A DNA stretch of 64,000 nucleotides from Cryptomeria japonica (taxonomy: Eukaryota; Streptophyta; Pinopsida; Cupressales; Cupressaceae), in the NCBI RefSeq assembly GCF_030272615.1, contig NC_081408.1:61526114-61590113 (forward strand), read 5' to 3'. Numbering within the stretch: position 1 is the first letter of the stretch; each line of letters starts with the position of its first letter. Below are positions 33,901-44,469 of this stretch, piece by piece. A program made the translations under genes and the position numbers. The notes beneath the pieces are model-generated. The model saw nothing but the letters and a program-made list of their open reading frames with translations, was not told where the DNA came from and searched no databases.

Positions 33901-35506
33901 ACCTTTTCATCTGACCAGCATTAACTAGTGCAAGATTAGTCTTTACCTTATGTGCCCGTACAATGTATTCAACCTTATCTTTAAAAAGATGGTATTTGTT
34001 CTCCCCTCTATAAAAGATAACCTGTCGATCATACAAATAGGGACTCCCAAGTACAAGACCACAAATATCTAAAGGGACTACATCAACTTCTACCTCATCT
34101 ACAAAGTTTGCAGTGATAGCAAATCTTATCTTACATTGTTTAGTTACTTGCAATTGTGCCTCATTACAAACCCATCCCAGAGGGTATGGTTTTAGATGAG
34201 GTGTTGTAGTCAAGTTAAGCTTTTTAACAATTTCTTCAGATATCAAGTTAACTTGAGAACCTGTATCAAATAATGTATCAACTTTAGTATGTTTGATAAC
34301 AACCCGAATATGAAATAATTCATTCCTTTTCTTATCATTCTTAGGAGTAGAATCTTTACTTGTACTTGCACTTATATTAGAAGAACTTGTAGCTGATGAG
34401 AGAGATCTACCTTTTTCTTTACCTTGGATTCCAGCAGCAACGATCTTTGTCTCATCTCCAAAGTCGGATCCAAGATCCTGTTGAACTATAGCAGCAGTCT
34501 TTTGTTTGTCTTTGTTTCCACCATATCTCTTTGGCCTCTTTTCAGGGTGCAGCTTCCAACACCTAGAATCATCATGCCCTTCTTTCTTGCAATGTGAGCA
34601 TGTGGGTTTTTCACCCTCTTTCTTCACTGTAGCTATCTTTTTCCCCTTCCCTTTGTTTTGGGATTTGTTCTCAGACTTAGATGGCTTCTTATCAGACTTA
34701 TCAATAAAAGAACCCTTACCTCTTGACTCTAGGTGTGTGGCTTGGACACAAACTTCATCAAAGTTACTAGGATTCAAGACCAAAATTGAATGTCTTAGAT
34801 AAGAGTGAAGACCACCTATGTACTTAAGCAACGTGTCCTGGGTATACAATGGAACATTTAATGCAATAGCCTTCTTTCTGAATTCATGGGTGTAATCCTA
34901 GACAGACTGACCTTTCCCTTGCCTAAAAAGTTTCCAGTTCATCATTAACTATTGCATATGGCCCAGGGGATAGAATTGCTTCTTGAGAGCATTAACAAAG
35001 TCTGACCAAGTTAAATTGATTTTACCATGTTGTGAAGACCCATCCCGAATTCTACTCTCCCACCAAGTTAGAGTTGTACCTCCTAACCGAAGAGTAGCTA
35101 ATTGGATCCTATCAGCATCATCTAAGAGGTTTTGGACTCTACAATAGACTTCAACCTGTTGAATCCAATCATCTAATTTTTCAGCATTTAATTCCCCACA
35201 ATACTGCGGTAGATCAAATTTTACATCCAATTTAATCTTAGGCTTATGTGAACTCTTGAAAAGAGAAGAAGACTCAGAATGAGTAGAAGAGGGAGAAGAT
35301 GGGGAAGAAGGAGAAGAAGGAGATGGGGGTGTTTTTGGAGGCTCATGGTCACCTCCTGGTCTTTTTCCTTTGTTCTCACGAGTTGCATGTCTTCGCATCT
35401 TGTCCTCTCTCTCCTATACTAAAACTTGTACAATGGTTTCCAAATTCTGAAGAGTCTTCTGAATACTCTTATCTTTGGAACCTTCTTCACCACCTTTTCC
35501 TTCCAT
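30962..35506 (-). pseudogene. Gypsy-1 gag-pol polyprotein with chromodomain-like tail
   Basis: It runs from the ATG at 35506 (MEGKGGEEGSKDKS) to a TAA at 30962-30964, about 1,515 codons in one frame. Gag has a CSHCKKEGHDDSRC knuckle near 34600. Protease has LFDTGSQVNLIS near 34270. Reverse transcriptase (33700-33030) has IVYLDDILVFS and RNase H follows. Integrase has the zinc region ending KGCVMC near 32105, VSMDFVGGLP, SDRDSRFLREFW and HPQTNGQTEVVNR. After a stop at 31163 the frame continues 67 codons with ILDKNVRTSRR then EYLRVGLKG and ARWMEIGKVRELYPHLI, a chromodomain-like pattern. Other stops include those near 35413, 34949, 33704, 32972, about 32897 and 31454. It is inactive but recently so. 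Confidence 0.93.
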
Positions 35507-35627
35507 CTATGATGGTGGATTAGTTCTTCATTTTCCGATCTCAGGATTATATTCTTCAAGCTTGCCTTCGCCTCGTTGAATCTTGGATCTTGTTAGCATT
35601 CAATTCTACAATACTAGTCAAACAAAG

Positions 35628-35639
35628 CTCTGATACCAA
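35628..35639 (-). promoter_or_regulatory. Gypsy-1 primer-binding site
   Basis: Minus strand TGGTATCAGAGC (initiator Met tRNA complement), three bases from the 5' LTR edge. Confidence 0.9.
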
Positions 35640-35642
35640 ACT

Positions 35643-36830
35643 TGATCTGATTAGGATCTATGACAATTACAGACAAATGCTTAACAATATTACACAAGTT
35701 AATTCAAAGCTTTAATCTGAGAGAATTAACATAATAATGCTTAAATGAACAAAGCATAATAAAGGTAATGAACTAAAAGAAAGAGAGTAGAAAGACAGAA
35801 GACAAAACACAATTGATAACGGAGTTCGTCCGCGGGTCGGACTACGTCTCCGAGTCCTGCTCCAATAGGGGGACCGATCCGATTAGCTCCAAAATCAATT
35901 ACAAGTGTTACAAGATATTCCCTTCAAGCACAATGGCAACATTATTCTCCAATGTGCAGGAATAATCAACAAGCCTTCAAGTTCATAATCTCCTTCTCAT
36001 CACCTGGATGATTTTCAAAGGCCTAATACCCCCTTTTATACATAAAATTAGCCATAATTAGGCTAAAACCACCAAAACCAAAAAAATAATCCCCCTTGGG
36101 AAAATAATCCCGTAGATATCCTCTTTCCATTTTATGGTTTGGATTTTACTCCATTATTAGGGGTTTGCTTTTTAATAAATAACCTTATTTAAATAAAGTT
36201 ATGCGGAATATGTTTGGATAATTAGAATATCCTCCAAAAATATCCCATGCGCTATTAATAGCGTAGTGGTCATCCTTGATTTTAGGTGACCGCTGGTTGG
36301 GAGTTCAACTCCCATTGGCTCTTCTTTAAATCGCATTAAGCAGTTTCTTCTTTAAATAACACAAAGCGCTAAATTTAGTTAAGCGCCATTTTCGTGGTCC
36401 AATGGTGGAGAGGTGTAGTTGGTTACATGGGGTTATCGGTTCAAAACCCACAAATAGTTTTAAACGCCTGAACAGTATGATGACATCATGCTGACATCAT
36501 CAAATCATACTTTTCCCTCCAAATTTCAAATTGTCATAACTTTTCCATACGGACTCCGTTTTTTGATAAAATGAACATCGTTGGAAAGCTCTTGACGAGC
36601 TCTTTAATTTGAAACCCATTGTTGATCACTTTTGGGATGATTTTTTTTACCTTTTGAGAGCCTCTATACTTGGTTTGACCAAGCTTTGACTGATCATAAC
36701 TCAAACGTATGGACTCCTTTTTTGTCCATTCAAGTGGCATTGGATTTAGGATCTCAAGAACTTTACCATGATGCTGATTTTTGGAGCTTTGGAGATACTT
36801 CAATTTTTGGTGAAAATATCCCCCGGATCA
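35643..36830 (-). repeat. Gypsy-1 5' LTR
   Basis: 1,188 bp. It begins TGATCTGATTAGGATC and ends CCCCCGGATCA. It matches 29726-30920. Confidence 0.95.
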
Positions 36831-36835
36831 GAGTG

Positions 36836-37006
36836 AATTGCTAGAGACCCTAGGTCTTCTATTTTATAGTCTATATAATCCAAGATTCCCTCTTCTACTA
36901 TCACACTAGCTGGAACTTGTGATAGGGCATTATATCTAGACTTGCATTGAATAACGCTTGTTGAATCTACAGATGTACTAGAGCTAGTATGGGATGCAGA
37001 AGCCAT
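36836..37006 (-). pseudogene. Copy B ORF2, N-terminal segment
   Basis: It begins MASASHTSSSTSVDSTS at 37006 and runs in frame to DLGSLAIHS, where the gypsy element enters. The next residues (QLGLFCG) are on the other side of that insertion. The start is supported by copy C, which begins MVASETATP at the same alignment position. Ser/Thr-rich for about 20 residues, it has no signal-peptide character. It is followed upstream by a 425-bp spacer to gag. Confidence 0.8.
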
Positions 37007-37431
37007 GATAGAAACTAAAAACTTGAAAAAAACCTTTCGAAAAATGTGAATTTAGGGCTTTCAGATTCTTCTCCACCTCACACTCCGACGGTTGCAGAAT
37101 CGCCGCTTTGCATTCTTCACTTGACCGTTTGCAATTTGAATTTGAGTCTCCTTGAAGATTCCTTAAATTCACAGAATCGCAGCTCTGCACTTGAAAACCT
37201 CCTTCGCTTCAAAAACTGATAGTGAGAAATGATTTGAAAAATCCTTTTAAACATATTCCTCACCTACCACAATAAATGCTCCACTATTAGGGCATAAACC
37301 CTAATTTGCCTTTTACTGTTTCTGGTCTTTCGCTAAATGATAGGTATCGCATACCGGTTAAGGTCTTTTACCATTGTAAACTGAGGGTTCGAAACATTTC
37401 GCCGTTTGCTCCCCCTAAGCTTTTCTGAAGC
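37007..37431 (-). other. Copy B spacer between gag and ORF2
   Basis: No ORF is shared with other copies. It lies between the gag stop (37432-37434) and the ORF2 ATG. Gag and ORF2 are thus separate ORFs, not a fusion, and ORF2 needs its own expression route. I could not identify that route. Confidence 0.5.
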
Positions 37432-38709
37432 TTAGTTTGTCGGTTCCATGATTTCCACACTAGGTGTAGAAACTGGTTCCTCTTGTAACACCACTGGTTT
37501 CTTCTTCCAGGTTTTGTTCATATCCACTTGAACAGTGTCAACATCAATGTTTCCTTCCGGAGTGACCAGTATATCATCTGATATACTCTTTCTTGATCTA
37601 TAAAATTTGGCAATGTGACCCAGTTTGTTGCAGTGATAGCAGACCAATCCAGGTGCTCTCCAGGGTCCATTGTTCGTGTTTCCAATCTTTCTTTTTCATG
37701 TTGCAGCAGTGTGACCATGGCCATGACAAATCCAACAGTTTGGTCTCCATCCAGTTGCCACTTGATAGCCACCACTTCTTGGCTGATGATTGAAGGCATT
37801 AAACCGGTTGTGATTCCGATTCACAAAAGGTTCAGGACCAACTCCTTGGGTCCTCTAAGGATATCTTCCAGTGTTATTCATAACAGACCTGCATTTAGAT
37901 GCTCTATGCCCAAACTTGTTGCATGCATAATAGTTACCATTGAATTTATAGGATCTAGGCTTATCATTTAGAAAATAAGGAAAATTGTTGTAAGCCTTAC
38001 TTCTACACACATTTGCAGTATGTCCTTCTTTAAGATAGTTAAAGCAAACAGGTTTAAACTTTTGCTTACCTTTATCCTTTGATGCCAGTTGTTTCTTTGA
38101 TGTTCCAACATTTGTACCAGAGGTCCCACCTTCCTCATAACCGGAATAACCAAGTCCATTGGTATTCTTTGCTGGTTTGGCACATTCAAGCTTTTGCTCT
38201 AGCTTGACAATACTCTTGTTGAACTTGGCAAGTATTTCTTTTGACTCAAAGAGTTCTTTGGAAATAGCAACATTTGTTTCCATCAAGTTTTCATTCTCAG
38301 AGATGGCAATGTTCAGTTCTCCTTGCATGTCTTCCTTTTCCACTTTGCTCGCATGGAGTTGAGCAGTTAGGGCACTGATCTCTTGCTTCAGCTTGGAGAT
38401 TTCATGATCCTTGTCTTTGACTAGATCTTCAGCTTTCCTCCGGTTCTCAAGCTCTTGGCACATTTGAATAGTCAGTCCTTCCAATTCTTATCTCAGATTG
38501 GAATTGGATTCATTCAGCTTTTCTACTTCTTGAATCAGGGCTTCCATGTTCACTTCATTAGAGGAACTATTTTCAGATATCTCCATTAGCTTTTCTGCAT
38601 GTTCTCTCCTTTTTGCTTGAGATGCCTTGTATTTGACCATAAGATCATCATAGGCTTGCTCAGACTGAGTGAGCCGATGAGTAAGTTCCCTCAATGTGTA
38701 TTCCCCCAT
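37432..38709 (-). pseudogene. Copy B gag: coiled-coil protein with zinc knuckles
   Basis: It runs from the ATG at 38709 (MGEYTLRELTHRLTQSEQAY) to a stop at 37432, about 425 codons, with in-frame stops at 38488 and 37855. The first 230 residues are heptad-rich coiled coil (for example DKDHEISKLKQEISALTAQL). Four knuckle units follow: CFNYLKEGHTANVC (second Cys to Tyr), YACNKFGHRASKC, CWICHGHGHTAATW and CYHCNKLGHIAKFY (last Cys to Tyr). These Cys-to-Tyr changes and the stops fit G-to-A/C-to-T decay. It is a Sirevirus/copia-type gag in the expected place after the primer site. It would package element RNA and bring it to reverse transcriptase made elsewhere. Confidence 0.85.
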
Positions 38710-38744
38710 ATCTTTTTCCAAGTGGTTAAACTTATAGAAAGGTA

Positions 38745-38757
38745 GGCATTGATACCA
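38745..38757 (-). promoter_or_regulatory. Copy B primer-binding site
   Basis: Minus strand TGGTATCAATGCC two bases inside the 5' LTR, a variant of the initiator Met tRNA complement. Copy C has TGGTATCAAAGCC here. Confidence 0.8.
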
Positions 38758-38759
38758 AT

Positions 38760-39902
38760 TGATGAATACTAAGAGGGGGGGGTGAATTAGTATGCCAAAA
38801 ATATTTGCACTTAAACACTTTGCAAGACTAACAGTAAACCGGTAAAACAATTTAGTAGACAAACCGGTTAGCACACATGCAAACCAAATAGCAAATAATT
38901 CATTCACCCACAGAAGCACAAATACCATAACACAAGAGATTTTGACGTGGAAACCCAAATGGGAAAAACCATGGTGAGATGGAACTTACAAGTAACTATC
39001 TGCAGAATAAGAACCAAATCGGTTAAAGTCAGACCTGTTAAGGTCTTACAATGTTCTTTATCAGAACAGATCCTGTTAGGAATCTCAATCTATGTTATGA
39101 GATAAGTCCGATTAAAGACTACCTTGCTAGAGGATTTTCGATCCACAGATGTGAACCACCTTGTTAGAGGATTTACAAAAGGCTTTTGGGCCTACCCGGT
39201 TAAGGGCTACAGACTTGTCGAAGATGTGAGTAATCAACAAGTGAGTGATCTAGCAAATAGCACAGATTGCTTGGTTAGATCCTTGATAGCTCATTCCTAA
39301 TGCATTCTAGCATTACTTCGGTCTTCTACACATTCATACTCTCTCTAATTCCTCAACCACCTTAAACCCTAGCAACAATATCAACTTCACCAACAACAAC
39401 AACCTAAAACCCTAGACATGATGTCCTTATAAAGGAATCTAATTTCATGTCGATCCAATAGGATTACAATCCAATTCCCTAGGTTCAATGAACCTGGACA
39501 TACTTGGTAACTTAACACAAAAAGCACCGTTAAAGTGTCGGCACCATCAAACAATCGGTGGATGGTAACTCATCACAAAAATTTCAGTTGGCAACTCATC
39601 ACAGAGTATTACTGGTTCATACAAAATACCAGTTCAAGCAAAATGTCGGTTGCCGATTTGACAAAATGAAGACTAGGAAATATGTGTTCTGCCACTTTGA
39701 TCCTTCAAACCGCTTGGGGTTAACATGCCGCTTCAGACCGGTAAACACATTTTGCAAAACACCAATAGTCTAAAGACTATAATGCATCATACCGATTGCA
39801 ACATATTCCGGTTGAGCTTAAACTTATACATACAAAAATGATCTCAATGCAAGTGTGTGTCCATCAATGACAATCACAACATAATCATCAAAGATGCCAA
39901 CA
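38760..39902 (-). repeat. Copy B 5' LTR
   Basis: 1,143 bp. It begins TGATGAATACTAAGAGGGGG and ends GATGCCAACA. It aligns with 20083-21207 throughout and retains the GTTTTTCCC/GTTTCCACG block (38950 region). Confidence 0.92.
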
Positions 39903-40133
39903 ATATATACATATATTTATAGAGATATGTAGAGATGTGGTGGTATATATGGATGTATCTCTTGGTTTTCTCGCTCGCGGGAGGTACGGTACCAATGCTT
40001 GGCGAGCGGGGAAGTGGAGGTGACCACGATGGTGAGGAAGGGTGGGGGTGCAGAATGCAGACGAGCACATGATTCGGCGAGTGGGGGTTAGGCTCACCCT
40101 CTACCTCATGTCTCTGGCCCCTAGCCCTCCTCC

Positions 40134-40205
<72 letters not shown>

Positions 40206-40440
40206 CTCTCTCTCCCGCAGTCGAGAGACGAGCCCTCTCTCGCAGCGCTCTCACCAGCAGCACGAGCGACAAATCTCATTATCTCTATTCTACTCTACTG
40301 CTCTACGGCTCTTCGCTCAGCTCTCGGCTCGCCAGCAGCACACACGAGCAAACGAAAACAAGGGGGGTGAGGTTCTGAGACGAGGGCGACGACAGAAGGC
40401 ACGCGCGGGTGCACGTGGGATCTGAGAATCTCCACCAGCT
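39903..40440. other. GC-richer block between copy B and the CT minisatellite
   Basis: The first 80 bases (ATATATACATATATTTATAG and on) resemble the left flank of copy B at about 19986-20060. The rest is unusually GC-rich for this window, with CGCTCGCGGGAGG and GCACGCGCGGGTGCACGTGG, and contains a (CT)n run at 40137-40215. No ORF with recognisable content was found. Confidence 0.5.
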
Positions 40441-42255
40441 CCACCCTCCCTCTCCCGTCCTCTCCCCCTCTCCTTTTCCCAATCTCCTCTCTCTCTCCCT
40501 CTCCCTTCTCTTTCCAATCTCCTCTCCCCGCCCTTTGCCCAGCTCCTCAGACTCCTAGCCTTCCCAATCTCCCTCTCTCTCCCTCTCTCTCTCCCCTCTC
40601 CTTTTCCCAATCTCGCTCTCTCCCTCTATCTCGTCCTCTCTCCTTTCCCATCTCCCTCCTCTCCCCCTCCCTCCCTCTCTCCCTCTCCCCCTCTCCTTTT
40701 CCCAATCTCCCCTCTCTCTCCCTCTCCCCCTCTCCTTTTCCCAATCTCCCTCTCCCTCCCTCTCCCGCTCTCCTTTCCCCAATCTCCCTCTCTCCCTCCC
40801 CCTCTCCTTCTCTCCCCTCTCTCCCTCTCCTTTACCCAATCTCCCTCTCTCTCCCTCTCCCTCTCCCTTCCTCTCTCCCTCTCCTTTCCCCTCCCTATCC
40901 CTCCCTCTCTCTCACTCTCCCCCTCTCTCCCTCTCCTTTTCCCAATCTCCCTCTCTCTCCCTCTCCCTCCCTCTCTCCCTCTCCCCCTCTCCTTTTCCCA
41001 ATCTCCCTCTCTCTCCCTCTCCCGCTCTCCTTTCCCTAATCTCCCCCTCTCCCTCCCCCTCTCCTTCTCTCCCTCTCTCCCTCTCCTTTTCCCAATCTCC
41101 CTCTCTCTCCCTCTCCCTCTCCCTTCCTCTCTCCCTCTCCCCCTCTCCTTTTCCCTCCCTCTCCCTCTGTCTCCCCCTCTCCTTTTCCCAATCTCGCTTT
41201 CTCTGCCTCTCCCTCTCCCCCTCTCCTTTCCCCAATCTCCCTCTCTCTCCATCTCCCTCTCCCCCTCTCCTTTTCCCAATCTTGCTCTCTCCCTCTCCCT
41301 CCCTCTCTCCCTCTCCCTCCCTCTCCCTCCCTCTCTCCCTCTCCCCCTCTCATTTTCCCAATCTCCCTCTCTCTCCATCTCCTCCTCTCCTTTCCCTAAT
41401 CTCCCTCTCTCCCTCCCCCTCTTCTTCTCTCCCTCTCTCCCTCTCCTTTTCCCAATCTCCCTCTCTCTCCCTCTCTCTCTCCCCCTCTCATTTTCACAAT
41501 CTTCCTCTCCCTCCATCTCTCCCTCTCCCCCTCTCCTTTTCCCAATCTCCCTCTCTCTCCCTCTCCCCCTCTCCTTTCCCCAATCTCCCTCCCCCTCTCC
41601 TTCTCTCCCTCTCTCCCTCTCCTTTTCCCAATCTCCCTCTCTCACCCTCTCTCTCTCCCGCTCTCCTTTTCCCAATCTCCCTCTCTTTCCCCTCCCTCAC
41701 TCTCTCCATCACCCTCCATCTCTCCCTCTCCCCCTCTCTTTTTACCAATCTCCCTCTATATCCCTCTCCCCCTCTCCTTTCCCTAATCTCCCTCTCTCCC
41801 TCCTCATCTCCCTCTCCCCCTCTCTTTTTCCCAATCTCCCTCTATATCCCTCTCCCCCTCTCCTTTCCCTAATATCCCTCTCTCCCTCCCCATCTCCTTC
41901 TCTCCCTCTCTCCCTCTCTCTCCCTCTCTCTCTCCCCCTCTTCTTTTCCCAATCTCCCTCTCTCTCCCCTCCCTCCCTCTCTCCCTTTCCCTCCCTCTCT
42001 CCCTCTCCCTCCCTCTCTCCTTCTCCCCCTCTCCTTTTCCCAATCTCCCTCTCTCTCCCTCTCCCTCTCGCCTTTCCCCTCTCTCCGTCTCTCCCTCCCC
42101 CTCTTCTTCTCTCCATCTCCCCCTCTCCTTTTCCCAATCTCCCTCTTTCTCCATCTCCCTCTCCCTTCCTCTCTCCCTCTCCCCCTCTCCTTTTCCCTCC
42201 CTCTCCCCTCTCCCCCTCTCCTTTTCCTTCTCTCCCTCTCCCTCTCCCCCTCTCC
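40440..42255. repeat. CT-rich minisatellite, about 1.8 kb
   Basis: Dozens of imperfect copies of a unit near 38 bp, CTCTCCCTCTCCCCCTCTCC then TTTTCCCAATCTCC, with shorter and longer variants. One strand is almost pure pyrimidine. The apparent long ORFs (Arg/Glu/Gly-rich on one strand, Ser/Leu/Pro-rich on the other) come from the repeat and are not genes. Confidence 0.9.
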
Positions 42256-42261
42256 TTTTCC

Positions 42262-42338
42262 TAGTTCTACATAGCCCATACAGGTTATGTAGAACTAAGG
42301 CCAAAACTTCTAGTTCTACATAACCCGTATGGGTTATG
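42262..42338. repeat. Palindromic repeats, right of the minisatellite
   Basis: Two units. The first has perfect 11-bp arms AGTTCTACATA/TATGTAGAACT (42263-42296). The second (AGTTCTACATAACCCGTATG and on) loses its right arm exactly where copia coding sequence begins. They match the array at 19697-19885. Confidence 0.75.
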
Positions 42339-43157
42339 GGAAAATCTTTATCTGTCAAACTAAGTATCTAAGGGAATTGTTGAAGAAGTTTGGTATGGAT
42401 AATTCCAAACCGGTAAGTACTCCTATGGTGACAAGTGAAGAATTATATATCAAAGACACATCTACACCGGTAAATTCGACAAGGTATAAGTCTATGATTG
42501 GTGGCTTGTTATATCTAACTCAGACTAGATCAGATATTATGAATGCAGTAAGTATTGTTTCAAGATATCATAGTAATCCTAAAAAAAATCATGAATGTGC
42601 AGTAAAGATGATATTCTGGTATTTGCAAGGAATGATAGAATATGGCTTATGGTACTCTAGAGATGATAACTTCACTTTATGTGCATATACAGATGCAGAT
42701 TAGGCAGGAGATACTGATGACCGGAAGAGCACTTCTAGTAGAGCTTTATTTCTTGAAAAGAAATTGGTTTCATGGATCAACAAAAAAATAGTCATGCATT
42801 TCTTTATCTACTGCAGAAGCTGAATATGTTGCAGCAGCAACTAATTGCACTCAAGTATTGTGGATGAAGCAAATGTTGAAGGATATCAAGGTAAATTGCA
42901 GTGAACCGGTAGTTATCTATTGTGATAACTCTGCAGCTATTGACATATCTAAGAATCCAGTATTTCACTCTAAGACTAAGCACATTTCAATAAAATATAA
43001 TTTTCTGAAAGAAAAGGTGGAAGAAAAGGAAGTAAAATTGGTTTATGTGAACACTAAAGAGAAGATTGCAGATATATTCACTAAACCGTTGTCTAAGGAA
43101 TCAATTGAATATTTGAGAGACAGGTTAGGGGTATCTACCCCTTCGATAGAAACTTAA
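42339..43157 (+). pseudogene. Copia-3 pol fragment: end of reverse transcriptase plus RNase H
   Basis: It begins abruptly with GKIFICQTKYLRELLKKFGM, the reverse transcriptase/RNase H junction of copia pol, then PVSTPM. TDAD*AGDTDDRKSTS has a stop at 42701-42703. One extra A near 42786 causes a frameshift before ISLSTAEAEYVAAAT. The end reads DIFTKPLSKE and LGVSTPS. Everything upstream in pol is absent. The style of the downstream sequence (several GGGGGAG tracts) is Sirevirus-like. Confidence 0.88.
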
Positions 43158-44121
43158 TTGATGGAGCGGTGCATTAGTCCAGTATGCATCATTAGCTTTA
43201 TCCTTTGCTCTGGATTGATGTAGTGGTGCTACTACTTAGGGGGAGTAGTCAGCTTTGAGATTCACAGGATTTTGATATCTATGTCATATCTTTGACATTG
43301 ATCTCAAAGGGGGAGAGTTATATGTGAAAAATAATGTCATAATATGTCATATGGGAGAGATTTAGATCAATTTCAGATTGGACTGCACTCCTCAGGGGGA
43401 GTTGTTTTCACCACATTCACAGTATTTGAAACTGTTGGAAGATTACGAGCAATTTAATGCAGATTAATACTAAAGTAATTATTAGTAAGGCTTGATGCAA
43501 ATGGTTGTACTCAAGCTGGAAGTATATGTTATATATTTTCCACATGTAGAAGCTAGATTGATTTCCCCATAATCTTTTGAATGTCATTTATATGATGAGA
43601 TGTAATCATTTCTTAGACACCTGACATCTCCATATGTATTTTGATCCCAAAATGATATCACACAAATCAAATATTACTTGTGGTATATTGGCATAAACTT
43701 AAATAATTAAAACAGGTTTGAGGTACCAATGCTTCACTCTTCATATTTAGATTTTGGTGTTCAATGTCTGACATCTAGGCTCTCTTGCTTCACTTACAAT
43801 TGAATATGTTTGAAAACATTAATCCATATTCCTTGTTTAGGGTGCAACAAGAAGTAGAAATAAATGTCACATTAATCCATATTACATTTGAATATGTTTG
43901 ATCAAATTAATATTCCATATTCCTTGTGTAGGTTTTTTCAAATCGATAACAAGAATCTGATAATAACAGATAGATAAAATTGAACCCAAAACAAAAGCAA
44001 CTAGACTATGACAAAGGGTCAAATACATACACAGGAGGAGAGAACAATGCCAAAAAAATCAACATACACAATCATTCTCCAGGAAATAAATCGATCTACA
44101 GATGAAAAAAAATAACCCAAC
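43158..44121 (+). other. Copia-3 3' untranslated region and AT-rich sequence
   Basis: To about 43400 there are three purine tracts (TTAGGGGGAGTAG, AAAGGGGGAGAG, CAGGGGGAG) of the kind found upstream of Sirevirus 3' LTRs. No LTR end can be placed. Beyond this nothing is recognised. Confidence 0.45.
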
Positions 44122-44239
44122 CTGGATGACAAATCCCTGGCAAGGAGCTTTTCATTGCTGGAACCCATTCGAAGAATCCTCTTCCAAAAATCCTTTGCTT
44201 CAATGGTAGATCCAATCTCCTCTTCCTGTGATTGATCTC
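44122..44239 (-). other. Possible isolated exon
   Basis: On the minus strand it is bounded by CGCGCAG| and CCAG|GTTGGG. One frame reads DQSQEEEIGSTIEAKDFWKR then ILRMGSSNEKLLARDLSS, a protein-like composition. No neighbouring exon or family was recognised. It could be a captured gene fragment or chance. Confidence 0.25.
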
Positions 44240-44375
44240 CTGCGCGTGGGAATGAAGTGTTTTGTTGTGCATACAATTTTTTTAATTTTAACATCAAATA
44301 CGATTATATTAGTTTGTGTTATGCATATATAATGTTATAATGATTATATAATTTTTTATTTTAGCACCAAGTATA

Positions 44376-44418
44376 TATATATATATATTTATTTATATAA
44401 TTTATATATATATATATG

Positions 44419-44460
<42 letters not shown>
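44376..44460. repeat. AT dinucleotide microsatellite
   Basis: Two to three runs of (TA)n separated by short interruptions. Confidence 0.9.
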
Positions 44461-44461
<1 letters not shown>

Positions 44462-44469
44462 TTTAATAA

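Larger units (their letters stand above)
29726..36830 (-). mobile_element. Gypsy-1: chromovirus-type Ty3/gypsy element inserted in copy B ORF2
   Basis: LTRs are 29726-30920 and 35643-36830. GAGTG target copies at 29721-29725 and 36831-36835 are perfect. The primer site and gag-pol are on the minus strand, with reverse transcriptase before integrase, the Ty3 order. A chromodomain-like tail lies beyond integrase. LTRs look about 97-98% identical, with mostly C/T differences and one 7-8 bp duplication, so the insertion is fairly recent. Confidence 0.95.
20083..39902 (-). mobile_element. Copy B: nearly complete gag + ORF2 element without pol, carrying two nested insertions
   Basis: LTRs at 20083-21207 and 38760-39902 are near-identical by eye. 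A primer site follows the 5' LTR (38745-38757) and a purine tract precedes the 3' LTR. The interior reads gag (37432-38709), spacer, and ORF2 split into 36836-37006, 27023-29725 and 21495-22019. Removing Copia-2 and the gypsy element with their target duplications leaves about 7.7 kb and a 5.4-kb interior. Gag, spacer, ORF2 and 3' UTR fill all of this, so pol was absent before the insertions. No clean 5-bp target duplication is visible: ATCAT precedes it and ATATA follows. The two flanks instead resemble each other over about 80 bp. Confidence 0.88.

Noticed and set aside
20083-39902. A host gene with huge introns spanning copies A and B
   Set aside because: Flanking LTRs, primer site, zinc-knuckle gag and a second copy show it is an LTR element; the 'introns' have retroelement ends and target duplications.
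40317-42358. Many long ORFs (Arg/Glu/Gly-rich or Ser/Leu/Pro-rich)
   Set aside because: They are readings of the CT minisatellite in several frames and both strands; none has a non-repeat domain.
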